Positions 34,728 to 42,622 of a DNA stretch of 64,000 nt are shown here, piece after piece. Position 1 is the stretch's first letter, and every line of letters starts with the position of its first letter. The stretch lies in assembly GCA_963782985.1 (NCBI GenBank), contig CAWALU010000014.1:310001-374000 (forward strand), given 5' to 3'. The position numbers were made by a program, and so were the translations under genes. Under the pieces are notes generated by a model that worked only from the letters and a program-made list of their open reading frames with translations, did no database searches and was not told the DNA's origin. The DNA is from CAVSWT01 sp963782985. GTDB lineage: Bacteria > Bacteroidota > Ignavibacteria > Ignavibacteriales > Ignavibacteriaceae.

Positions 34728-37154
34728 TCAATTGCCTCTTAAAATTGCATTAAAATTTTTAGTGATAAGTGAAATTAAATTAGTAAAATCCTTCTCCACT
34801 TCTTCTTCTTTCAAAGTCCGTGTTTCCTCAAAATACTCAAGCGCAAAAGCCATACTTTTTTTATTTTTTTCTAATGCTTCGCTCTCAAAAAGATCAAAAA
34901 TCCTTACATTTTTTAAGAGCGGCGAACTTTTTTTAGAAATAAATTTTCGCACATCTTCAAACAAAATTTCTTTATCAAAAATAAAAGCAAAGTCTCTAAA
35001 TATCTTAGGATATTTTAAAGATTCAACATAAGTTTTAGATGACGGTTGAATTTTTCTCAATTCATCTACGTCAAATTCAAAACAAAAAACATCCTGATTA
35101 ATGTCAAATTTTTTAAGAACGTCTTTCCTAACTTTTCCACCAGCTCCAATTAACTTTTCATTAATGTTTTTATCTTTCGATGAAAAGTTTTTTTCAAGAT
35201 GGTATTCGTAAATTGTATTTACATTGTGATAATATAAATCATTTAAAACATTGTCAAGCGATAATTTTGAAATAATTGAATTCACAATCCCTTTTAAATA
35301 AAAGAAATCAAATTGCTTTTCGTTTAAATTCCATTCCTTTTCATTTTGGTTTCCGGTAATGGCGACTATAAATTTTTTCTTTTCTTCAAAATCATCAAAG
35401 CTTTTTATTTCATTTTCAGTTTTTTTATTGAACACATTTCCAATTTCATACAAAGCCAAATTCTTTTCGCTAACTTTAATATTGTTTGAAATTACTTGCA
35501 GCAAGCCTGGAATTAAAGAAGTTCGCAGATAAGCCATATCCAAACTTTGGGGATTTTTTAATTTGATTTTGCTCCCTATAAGCGAAGCTAACTTTTCGCT
35601 TTGCAAGGGATTATTAATCATCTCAAATAAACCTAAAGCAACCAAAGCATTTCTCAAATCATTTTCAAAAGAAGACTCATCAACTTTATGCCCAAGCGTA
35701 ATATTAATTTTTGAAATTGTGGGAATGTTATCGTATCCATTTATACGCGCAACTTCTTCAATTAGATCAATTTCTCTTTCAATATCAGGACGGAAAGTCG
35801 GAATATTTACTTCAATTTCATTTTCGTTTGACGATAAAATCTTTAGCTCTAATCCCCTTAAAATATTTTTAATTTTTTCATTTGATATTTCATAACCTAA
35901 AATTCTCTTAACTCTTTGAAATCTTAGATTTACAGTTTTTACTTCAATCTTATTTGGATACTCGTCAATAAAACCATCGGCAATTTCTCCCTCGCTTAAT
36001 TCTGATATTAATTGAGCGGCGCGTTTAACTGCAAACAAAGTATTATTGGGATCAATTCCTCTCTCAAATCTATAGGAAGCTTCAGTTGATAGTCCTAAAA
36101 TTTTGGAAGTTTTTCTTATGCTCGAAGGATTGAAATAAGCGCTTTCCAATAAAATATTTTTTGTCGATTCGGAAATTTCTGAATTTTCGCCGCCCATTAT
36201 ACCGGCAATTGCAACGGGTTTTTCAGCATCGCAAATCATTAAAGTATTTTTGGGAAGTTTTCTTTCCTTTGAATCAAGCGTTGTAAAAGTGGATTCTACA
36301 TCTGTGCTTTTAACAATAATTTTTTTGCCGGCAAGTTTTTCCAAATCAAAAGCATGCAAAGGCTGACCGGTCTCATACATAACATAATTTGTAACATCAA
36401 CAATATTTGAAATTGGTCTTAAGCCGATAGAGGTTAGTCTTTTTTTCAGCCATTCCGGTGATTCTTGAATTTTAACATTAGATATTACAGATGAAGAATA
36501 ACGCGGACAATTAATTTCATCCACAATTTCAACTAACGCAAGTTCTTCAATTTTGTTTGTAGATTTTTTTATTTGAACAAAAGGCAGTTTTAACTCTCTT
36601 TCAAAAATTGCGGCAAGATCTCTTGCAACGCCAATATGCGAAAGAGCATCGGAACGGTTTGGCGTAATTGCAATTTCTAAAATTACATCATTTAAATTTA
36701 AAGCCTCGCTAATCGGCTCCCCTTCTTTAGTTTCATTTGGAAGCACGAGTATTCCTTCGTGATTATCGCTTATCTCCAATTCAGCTTCGGAGCAAATCAT
36801 CCCAAAAGATTCCACGCCTCTAATTTTTGCTTTTGTAATTTTAAAATTTCCTTTAGGCACAACTGCCCCGATTTTTGCAAATACAATTTTCTGTCCCGCA
36901 TCAATATTTGGCGCGCCGCAAATAACTTGGAATTCATTATCGCCGGTTGAAACTTTGCACAAAGAAAGTTTATCAGCGTTTGGATGTTTACTTTTTTCTT
37001 TTACAAATCCAACCACAAAGTTTTCATATATCGCAGATTGATCAACTACTTCTTCAACTTCCAAACCTGACATAGTAAGCTTATCAACAATTTCTTTTGT
37101 TGAAATGCCATTAAGATCAACATAATTTTTTAACCAGTTTAAAGAGATTTTCAA
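34728..37154 (-). CDS. pheT: Phenylalanyl-tRNA synthetase beta subunit
   Basis: The 808-residue beta chain forms an alpha2-beta2 enzyme with PheS. The order is the normal one. The N-terminal B1/B2 tRNA-binding part (about residues 40-150) includes HPNADKLSLCKVSTGD. The B3/B4 editing domain has TPNRSDALSHIGVARDLAA and NYVMYETGQPLHAFD. The B5 domain around VKRILGYEIS is followed by the catalytic-like B6/B7 domain with DLIEEVARINGYDNIP. A C-terminal anticodon-binding B8 domain has YPKIFRDFAFIF. Length is normal. It is separated from pheS by a toxin-antitoxin pair, which is unusual. Confidence 0.97.
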   Translation of the reverse strand: MKISLNWLKNYVDLNGISTKEIVDKLTMSGLEVEEVVDQSAIYENFVVGFVKEKSKHPNADKLSLCKVSTGDNEFQVICGAPNIDAGQKIVFAKIGAVVPKGNFKITKAKIRGVESFGMICSEAELEISDNHEGILVLPNETKEGEPISEALNLNDVILEIAITPNRSDALSHIGVARDLAAIFERELKLPFVQIKKSTNKIEELALVEIVDEINCPRYSSSVISNVKIQESPEWLKKRLTSIGLRPISNIVDVTNYVMYETGQPLHAFDLEKLAGKKIIVKSTDVESTFTTLDSKERKLPKNTLMICDAEKPVAIAGIMGGENSEISESTKNILLESAYFNPSSIRKTSKILGLSTEASYRFERGIDPNNTLFAVKRAAQLISELSEGEIADGFIDEYPNKIEVKTVNLRFQRVKRILGYEISNEKIKNILRGLELKILSSNENEIEVNIPTFRPDIEREIDLIEEVARINGYDNIPTISKINITLGHKVDESSFENDLRNALVALGLFEMINNPLQSEKLASLIGSKIKLKNPQSLDMAYLRTSLIPGLLQVISNNIKVSEKNLALYEIGNVFNKKTENEIKSFDDFEEKKKFIVAITGNQNEKEWNLNEKQFDFFYLKGIVNSIISKLSLDNVLNDLYYHNVNTIYEYHLEKNFSSKDKNINEKLIGAGGKVRKDVLKKFDINQDVFCFEFDVDELRKIQPSSKTYVESLKYPKIFRDFAFIFDKEILFEDVRKFISKKSSPLLKNVRIFDLFESEALEKNKKSMAFALEYFEETRTLKEEEVEKDFTNLISLITKNFNAILRGN

Positions 37155-37176
37155 ATTAATAACTCCAGAAAGATAT

Positions 37177-37380
37177 TTAATCCTTCTTCTTTTTAATTAT
37201 ATTTTCAATTTCATTAAATGGAATTGAAGGTTCATTCATGGTATCTGATTTAGCTTTTCTTAAATCTACCAAATCTTCGTAATCCTCTAATATCTGTTCA
37301 ACTTTCAGATATTCATTATATGGTAAAACTACATATTCTTCTTTGCCATCTTTTTTTATTATTTGGGGGGTTAAATTCAT
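37177..37380 (-). CDS. Antitoxin of a type II toxin-antitoxin pair (Phd/YefM-like)
   Basis: A 67-residue protein. MNLTPQIIKKDGKEEYVVLP and YNEYLKVEQILEDYEDLVDL match the Phd/RelB kind of antitoxin, with an N-terminal DNA-binding part and an acidic helix. The Lys-rich tail (ENIIKKKKD) differs from the usual acidic end. It lies 10 bases downstream of the toxin gene, i.e. in toxin-first order, and 22 bases before pheT. Its role would be to bind and neutralise the toxin and to repress the pair. Confidence 0.75.
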   Translation of the reverse strand: MNLTPQIIKKDGKEEYVVLPYNEYLKVEQILEDYEDLVDLRKAKSDTMNEPSIPFNEIENIIKKKKD

Positions 37381-37390
37381 AATGAACCTC

Positions 37391-37639
37391 TTATTTATAA
37401 GATTCTTTTCTATGCTTAATTCTATAAATTACAATTTTCGTTTCTAATAGTTCAAATAATACTCTAAAGTTTCCAACTCTCAGCCCATATTCTGGAGAAA
37501 AATTAGTCAATCTTTTTATATCACCTTTCAAATCGTTATTCATATCTTTAATTTTTGAACTTATTTTAAGTGCATCTTTTTTATTTATCTTTTCTAAGTC
37601 TTTTAATGCTGTTGATTTGAATTCTATTAAATACTTCAA
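37391..37639 (-). CDS. RelE/ParE-family toxin
   Basis: An 82-residue basic protein. KYLIEFKSTALKDLEKINKK starts the RelE/ParE fold and GLRVGNFRVLFELLETKI followed by VIYRIKHRKESYK is the family's C-terminal strand pair with the basic residues used by RelE-type mRNA nucleases. Members either cut mRNA in the ribosome or poison gyrase; the RVGNFRVLFE and RIKHRK pattern favours the RelE side. The gene starts 24 bases after the pheS stop codon and precedes its antitoxin. It is complete and has no frameshift. Confidence 0.85.
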   Translation of the reverse strand: MKYLIEFKSTALKDLEKINKKDALKISSKIKDMNNDLKGDIKRLTNFSPEYGLRVGNFRVLFELLETKIVIYRIKHRKESYK

Positions 37640-37663
37640 TTAGAACTTTCGATTTAATAAATT

Positions 37664-38677
37664 TTAAAATTGCTTCAGAAATCTAAAATCATTTTCAAAA
37701 TATTTTCTTATATCGTCAATGTTATATTTAAGCAAACCAATTCTTTCAATACCCATTCCAAATGCATAGCCTGTATACTTTTCCGGATCGTAATTGACAA
37801 AATTAGAAACATTCGGATCAACCATTCCGCAGCCTAAAATTTCTAACCAACCGGAATGCTTGCATATTTTACAGCCTTTGCCTTTGCAGATAAAACATGT
37901 AATATCCATTTCAGCGCTTGGCTCAGTAAATGGAAAATAGCTGGGGCGAAATCGATACTGCAGGTCGCTTCCGTAAAATTGTTTCGCGAAAGAAACCAAT
38001 GTGCCTTTTAATTCGGCGAATGTAACATCGGTATCGACATACAAACCCTCAACTTGATGAAACATGCAATAGCTTCGCGAGCTAACTGCTTCGTTACGAT
38101 AAACTCTGCCAGGCATTATCGCTCTTACCGGTGGTTTTTCTTTCTCCATAACTCTGATTTGAACCGGAGATGTGTGGGTTCTTAATAGAAAATCTTTACT
38201 GATAAAAAATGTATCCTGCATATCTCTTGCGGGATGATCATGCGGGAAGTTTAACGCTTCAAAATTGTAATAGTCGGACTCTAGTTCCGGTCCCTCATAA
38301 ATTGAAAAACCCAATCCTTTAAAAATTGTTTTTATTTCATTAAGCGTTTGAGTTAAAATATGTATACTTCCAATTTGCAGATTATTGCCAGGCAGACTTA
38401 AATCTATTTTAGCTTCAGTGGATGAAGTTGAGTTTTCTAATTTTTCTTTTTGAGAATTAAATTTTTGAGTTAGGCTGTTTCTTAACTCATTTAAATTTTT
38501 ACCAAGCAGAGGCTTCTTTTCTTTAGATACGGTTTTTAGATTTTCAAAAAGTTCAGCGAGTAATCCGTTTCTGCTTAAATATTTAATTCTAATTTCTTCA
38601 AGTTCTTTTAAATCAGAAATGTTTGAAATATCTTTTTCAAAATCTTGAGAAAGCAAATTTATTTTTTCATCTAACAT
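37664..38677 (-). CDS. pheS: Phenylalanyl-tRNA synthetase alpha subunit
   Basis: A 337-residue class II aminoacyl-tRNA synthetase chain. Residues 1-90 are the N-terminal coiled-coil tRNA arm. The catalytic domain has FPHDHPARDMQDTFF, LRTHTSPVQIRVM, AIMPGRVYRNEAVSSRSYCM, FHQVEGLYVD and RFRPSYFPFTEPSAEMD (motif 2). GMGIERIGLLKY is motif 3. ITCFICKGKGCKICKHSGW is a Cys-rich loop typical of PheS in many bacteria. Length is normal. It follows rplT with a long hairpin between them. Confidence 0.97.
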   Translation of the reverse strand: MLDEKINLLSQDFEKDISNISDLKELEEIRIKYLSRNGLLAELFENLKTVSKEKKPLLGKNLNELRNSLTQKFNSQKEKLENSTSSTEAKIDLSLPGNNLQIGSIHILTQTLNEIKTIFKGLGFSIYEGPELESDYYNFEALNFPHDHPARDMQDTFFISKDFLLRTHTSPVQIRVMEKEKPPVRAIMPGRVYRNEAVSSRSYCMFHQVEGLYVDTDVTFAELKGTLVSFAKQFYGSDLQYRFRPSYFPFTEPSAEMDITCFICKGKGCKICKHSGWLEILGCGMVDPNVSNFVNYDPEKYTGYAFGMGIERIGLLKYNIDDIRKYFENDFRFLKQF

Positions 38678-38712
38678 AAAATTAATAAAAAATAAAAAGT
38701 TTATTTAAAACA

Positions 38713-38773
38713 ATACCCTCTTTAAAACATCAGTGGTTTAGGCAAACACACATAATATTTTAAGAGGGTATTA
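38713..38773 (-). terminator. Hairpin between rplT and pheS, possible terminator or attenuator
   Basis: A perfect 11-base inverted repeat (AATACCCTCTT at 38713-38723, AAGAGGGTATT at 38763-38773) brackets a 39-base loop just after the rplT stop. On the minus strand it is followed by a T-rich tail before pheS. The large loop suggests a regulated structure rather than a simple terminator, for example partial readthrough from ribosomal protein genes into pheS. Confidence 0.55.
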
Positions 38774-38776
38774 AAA

Positions 38777-39124
38777 TTAGTTAGCTGAAAAATTTACAAG
38801 CTCGGTAAAAGCTGAGGGATTTTCAACAGCTAAACTTGCTAAAATTTTTCTATTTATATTCACGCCTTTAACATCCAAAGTGTGAATCAGCTTAGAGTAA
38901 GTAGTTCCATTAGCGCGTGCAGCGGCGTTAATTCTTACAATCCACAATTGTCTGAAGGTTCGCTTTTTTAATTTTCTATCTCTGTAAGCATGAACCCAGC
39001 CTTTTTCAACATGGTTTTTTGCAATAGTGTAAACTTTGCTTCTTGCGCCCCAATAACCTTTAGCGTGCTTTAATACTTTTTTTCTTCTTAGATGCGCGGC
39101 AACTTTATTTTTTGAACGTGGCAT
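38777..39124 (-). CDS. rplT: Large ribosomal subunit protein bL20
   Basis: A 115-residue basic protein that binds 23S rRNA early in 50S assembly and, in other bacteria, represses its own operon. MPRSKNKVAAHLRRKKVLKH, GYWGARSKVYTIAKNHVEKG and the conserved FRQLWIVRINAAAR are typical. Length is typical (about 117). It lies 15 bases after rpmI in the standard infC-rpmI-rplT order. Confidence 0.98.
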   Translation of the reverse strand: MPRSKNKVAAHLRRKKVLKHAKGYWGARSKVYTIAKNHVEKGWVHAYRDRKLKKRTFRQLWIVRINAAARANGTTYSKLIHTLDVKGVNINRKILASLAVENPSAFTELVNFSAN

Positions 39125-39139
39125 TTATCTTTCCTTTAT

Positions 39140-39331
39140 TTATTGTAGCATTCTTTCAACACGCTTATGATCGGCATCCGATACTAACGTTGCGTGTCTT
39201 AAATTTCTTTTACGTTTAGTAGTTTTTGAAGAAAGTATGTGACTTTTATAAGCCTTCTTTCTTTTAAATTTACCCGAAGCGGTTTTCCTAAAAGTTTTAC
39301 TAGCGCCGCTATTAGTTTTCATTTTTGGCAT
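39140..39331 (-). CDS. rpmI: Large ribosomal subunit protein bL35
   Basis: A 63-residue, very basic protein of the 50S subunit. MPKMKTNSGASKTFRKTASG and the RKKAYKSHILSSKTTKRKRN stretch match bL35, which is normally about 65 residues. It starts nine bases after the infC stop codon. Confidence 0.97.
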   Translation of the reverse strand: MPKMKTNSGASKTFRKTASGKFKRKKAYKSHILSSKTTKRKRNLRHATLVSDADHKRVERMLQ

Positions 39332-39340
39332 TGTTCTACC

Positions 39341-39880
39341 TTATTTATTTATTTTTTTTGTTTTAACTTTTTCAGGAACCAAAATAACGCTCATATTTCG
39401 TCCTTCCATTTTTATGGGAGACTCAACTTTTGAAACATCATCCGTTCGCTCAACAAATCTATTTAACAGTTCTTCGCCCTGCTCTGTATACGCCATTTCC
39501 CTTCCTTTAAACATCACTACAACTTTGACTTTATTTCCTTCTTCAAGAAAATTTACCGCATGCTTTAATTTAAAATCAAAGTCATGAACATCGGTGTTGG
39601 GATGTAATCTTATTTCTTTTAGAATAGAAACAGTTTGATTTTTTCTTTGAATCTTTTCTCTTTTCTGCTGTTCATATTTAAATTTTCCGAAATCAATTAT
39701 TTTACAAACCGGCGGGCTTGCCTGTGGAGCAATTTCAACTAAGTCCTGTCCTCTATCATGCGCGTGCTTTATTGCATCGCGAACAGTAAATATTCCTAAT
39801 TGCGAACCGTCAATATCTATTACCCTAACTTTTGGGGCTTTAATTTCTTCATTTACTCTAACGTTTTCTGCTTGAGCGAT
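39341..39880 (-). CDS. infC: Translation initiation factor IF-3, starting at a rare AUC codon
   Basis: A 179-residue factor that keeps 30S subunits free and checks the start codon. The frame is closed upstream by a TAA directly before ATC 39880-39878, and the protein begins IAQAENVRVNEEIKAP in perfect register with the IF-3 N-terminus; no ATG, GTG or TTG lies in the first 20 codons. AGAGGTG sits five to six bases before the ATC. FGKFKYEQQKREK and HDFDFKLKHAVNFLEEGNKV are conserved IF-3 segments. E. coli infC uses AUU so that IF-3 limits its own translation; an AUC start here suggests the same control. It ends the thrS-infC junction and begins the infC-rpmI-rplT group. Confidence 0.95.
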   Translation of the reverse strand: MAQAENVRVNEEIKAPKVRVIDIDGSQLGIFTVRDAIKHAHDRGQDLVEIAPQASPPVCKIIDFGKFKYEQQKREKIQRKNQTVSILKEIRLHPNTDVHDFDFKLKHAVNFLEEGNKVKVVVMFKGREMAYTEQGEELLNRFVERTDDVSKVESPIKMEGRNMSVILVPEKVKTKKINK

Positions 39881-39901
39881 TTAGCACCTCTCTGATGTTA
39901 T

Positions 39902-41839
39902 TTAAATTTTATTTTTAATTTCGGTTTCAATATTATCAATAAATTCACTTAAAGACAAAGAACCGAGATCGCCTTTCTTATGCTGACGAACAGAAATGTT
40001 TTCCGCAGTCTGTTCCTTTTCTCCAAGAATTAACATATACGGAATTTTCTGCGTCTCCCAATCTCTAATTTTATAACCGACTTTTTCATTTCGTTCGTCA
40101 AGCTCAACGCGAATATTTTTTTCTTTTAACTGCTCATAAATTTTTTTAGAATATTCAAAATAATTTTGCGAAACGGGAATAACCGCAACTTGAATTGGCG
40201 CTAACCATAAAGGAAATTCACCCGCAAAATGTTCAATCAAAACACCAATAAATCTTTCAAGCGATCCGAAAGGAGCTCGATGAATTACAACCGGTCTATG
40301 TTTTTGCCCATCGCTGCCAATGTATTCTAAATTGAATCTCTCGGGCATTACGTAATCAATTTGAACGGTGCCAAGCTGCCATTTTCTGCCGAGCGCATCC
40401 TTAACCATAAAATCAATTTTAGGTCCGTAAAAAGCGGCTTCGCCTTCTTCAATATTATAAGTGAGTTTCATTATATCAGCCGCTTCTTTTATTTCTTGCT
40501 GAGCTTTTTCCCACAAAGAAATATCGCCGCCGTATTTTTCTTTATTGTCATCTCTAAAAGAAAGCTGCGTTGTAAAATCAGCAAAACCCATGATTTTAAA
40601 AACATATTGAATTAGATCAATCACATTACATAATTCATCCTTTAATTGATCTTGCCTAACAAACATGTGTGAATCGTCAACGGCAAAACTTCTTACGCGC
40701 GTTAAACCGTTTAATTCGCCCGATTGCTCATATCTGTAAACAGTTCCAAATTCCGCATAGCGAATTGGAAGGTCTCTGTAGCTTCTCGGTTTGCTTGCAT
40801 AGATTTGAAAATGATGAGGGCAATTCATCGGCTTTAACAAATATTCTTCTTCGCTGTCCGCAAATTTTAAAGGAGGAAATTGGCTGTCGCTGTAATAAGG
40901 ATAATGACCGCTGGTTTTATATAAATTAATATTTCCAATATGCGGAGTAATTACAGGAAGATAATTTCTTTTCATCTGTTCGTCGCGCAAAAATCTTTCA
41001 AGAGTTTCTCGTAGAATGGTGCCTTTGGGAAGCCATATTGGAAGACCTGCGCCTACGTTGGGGGAGAAGAAAAATAATTCTAATTCTTTGCCAAGTTTTC
41101 TGTGATCCCTTTTTTTCGCTTCTTCTAATAGAGTAAGATAATCATCAAGCATTTTTTTCTTGGGAAAAGAAATGCCGTAAATTCTTTGAAGCTGTTTGTT
41201 ATGCTCATCCCCACGCCAATACGAACCTGAAATATTTAAAAGCTTTACATATTTTATTTTTCCCGTTGAAGGCAAATGCGGACCACGGCAAAGATCAGTA
41301 AAATCTCCTTCATTATAAATGCTGATATCTTCTGATTTTTCATCTATTTCAGATAAGATTTCAATTTTATAATTGTCGCCTTTTTTATGGAAGAAATCTA
41401 TTGCTTCATTTTTAGATAAATCAACCCTTTCAAAAGGATTATTAGTCTTTGACAATTCAATCATTTTATCTTCAATTTTTTTCAGTTCCTCTTCAGACAA
41501 ACGATTAGTAATATCTATGTCATAATAAAAGCCGGATTCAATTGCGGGACCAACTCCAAATTTGGCTTCGGGATAAATATCTTGAATTGCGTGTGCCATT
41601 AAGTGGGAAGTAGAATGCCAGTAAACTTCCTTTCCTTTTGGGTCTTCAAAAGTTAAAAATTTTACAACCGAGTTACTATTAATTTTAGAAGATAAATCTT
41701 TAACAAATCCATTTATCTCTACAGCCAAAGCATCTTGAGCTAGCCTTGATGAAATAGATTCGGCAATTTGAAAGGCTGTTATTCCTTTATCAAATTCTTT
41801 AGAATTACCATCGGGAAAAGTTATTATTATTTTATCCAT
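39902..41839 (-). CDS. thrS: Threonyl-tRNA synthetase
   Basis: A 645-residue class II synthetase with the usual four parts. The N-terminal TGS domain is at residues 1-65. The editing domain has HSTSHLMAHAIQDIYPEAKF (two zinc-type His). The catalytic core has LKPMNCPHHFQIYASKPRSY (zinc Cys and motif 2 entry), GTVYRYEQSGELNGLTRVRS and HRAPFGSLERFIGVLIEH (motif 3). The last part is the C-terminal anticodon-binding domain. Length is normal. It heads the long translation cluster and ends 21 bases before infC. Confidence 0.97.
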   Translation of the reverse strand: MDKIIITFPDGNSKEFDKGITAFQIAESISSRLAQDALAVEINGFVKDLSSKINSNSVVKFLTFEDPKGKEVYWHSTSHLMAHAIQDIYPEAKFGVGPAIESGFYYDIDITNRLSEEELKKIEDKMIELSKTNNPFERVDLSKNEAIDFFHKKGDNYKIEILSEIDEKSEDISIYNEGDFTDLCRGPHLPSTGKIKYVKLLNISGSYWRGDEHNKQLQRIYGISFPKKKMLDDYLTLLEEAKKRDHRKLGKELELFFFSPNVGAGLPIWLPKGTILRETLERFLRDEQMKRNYLPVITPHIGNINLYKTSGHYPYYSDSQFPPLKFADSEEEYLLKPMNCPHHFQIYASKPRSYRDLPIRYAEFGTVYRYEQSGELNGLTRVRSFAVDDSHMFVRQDQLKDELCNVIDLIQYVFKIMGFADFTTQLSFRDDNKEKYGGDISLWEKAQQEIKEAADIMKLTYNIEEGEAAFYGPKIDFMVKDALGRKWQLGTVQIDYVMPERFNLEYIGSDGQKHRPVVIHRAPFGSLERFIGVLIEHFAGEFPLWLAPIQVAVIPVSQNYFEYSKKIYEQLKEKNIRVELDERNEKVGYKIRDWETQKIPYMLILGEKEQTAENISVRQHKKGDLGSLSLSEFIDNIETEIKNKI

Positions 41840-41969
41840 TACAAATTTTAAAGCTTAAAAAAAACATTTTACATTTTTAACTAACTCGAAAAATAGGAGT
41901 GTTGGAGTATTGTGTAAGACGATAAATATTTCTTCACTATTCCAGCGCATCCACCCTCCAATTTTACAG

Positions 41970-42043
41970 TGGGTTCTATAGGATTCGAACCTATGACCTT
42001 CTGCACGTCAAGCAGACGCTCTAACCAACTGAGCTAAGAACCC
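41970..42043 (-). tRNA. tRNA-Val, anticodon GAC
   Basis: A 74-base cloverleaf on the minus strand. The acceptor GGGTTCT pairs with AGAACCC, the D-arm reads TTAGCTCAGTTGGTTAGAG, and the anticodon stem TCTGC/GCAGA encloses TTGACGT with GAC at positions 34-36. The T-loop is TTCGAAT. No CCA is encoded. It lies 130 bases upstream of thrS on the same strand. Confidence 0.97.
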
Positions 42044-42089
42044 CAAGAGCAATTAAAAAGAACCGCACATAAATTATAAATTCCAGAGT

Positions 42090-42164
42090 ATACCAACATT
42101 TGACCTACCCGATTTTTCGGGACGCTTTAACCAATCCCATCCGAACAGGCTGATCTAAGAACCC
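42090..42164 (-). pseudogene. Decayed copy of tRNA-Val
   Basis: Read on the minus strand, GGGTTCTTAGATCAG (42150-42164) differs from the intact tRNA-Val 5' end by one base. TTGGTTAAAGCGTC then matches its D-arm and anticodon-arm start, and AGGTCAAA resembles the variable region. An extra 15 or so bases split the D-arm, the anticodon stem is replaced by CCCGAAAAATCGGG, and no acceptor 3' half can be found. It cannot fold as a tRNA. It probably came from tandem duplication of the neighbour at 41970-42043. Confidence 0.65.
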
Positions 42165-42259
42165 AACTTCACTAAAAATATAATTTAGATTAATAAAAAA
42201 TGAACAATTAAAAAAAATTAATTGTTCATTTAAAATTTATTTGAATTCTATGTTAACTG

Positions 42260-42345
42260 TACCGAGGGCCGGACTCGAACCGGCACGGGAATAAATTCCC
42301 ACAGGATTTTAAGTCCTGTGCGTCTACCAATTCCGCCACCCCGGC
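42260..42345 (-). tRNA. tRNA-Leu, anticodon TAA
   Basis: An 86-base class II tRNA on the minus strand. Acceptor GCCGGGG pairs with CCTCGGT (one G-U pair at the end and another inside). The D-arm includes GGTGGCGGAATTGGTAGACG and the anticodon stem ACAGG/CCTGT has the TAA anticodon. A long variable arm GGGAATTTATTCCC and the T-loop TTCGAGT complete it. No CCA is encoded. Confidence 0.97.
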
Positions 42346-42622
42346 AAAACTGCATTCAATTTGAGCGTGTAAATATATAGAAAGCGTCATTTTTTTGCAA
42401 GAATACTTTAAGGTATTTTTAATAACTTTTTATGAATGTGGAATTTTTCTATCCATTCTATGATTGAGATTCGTTCGGAAGCATCTTAGAGCTAATCATT
42501 TATTCTAAATTTCCAACAATTTGATTTATTGAAGTCATTACATGAGATTTATAAGTAAATTTGAATTACAAATTTTAATGAATAACCAGTAAAAATTAAT
42601 TACTAAAAATCGTTACCACTTT

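Noticed and set aside
42090..42164. Second functional tRNA-Val
   Set aside because: The anticodon arm is replaced and the 3' half is missing, so it cannot fold as a tRNA. It is listed as a pseudogene.
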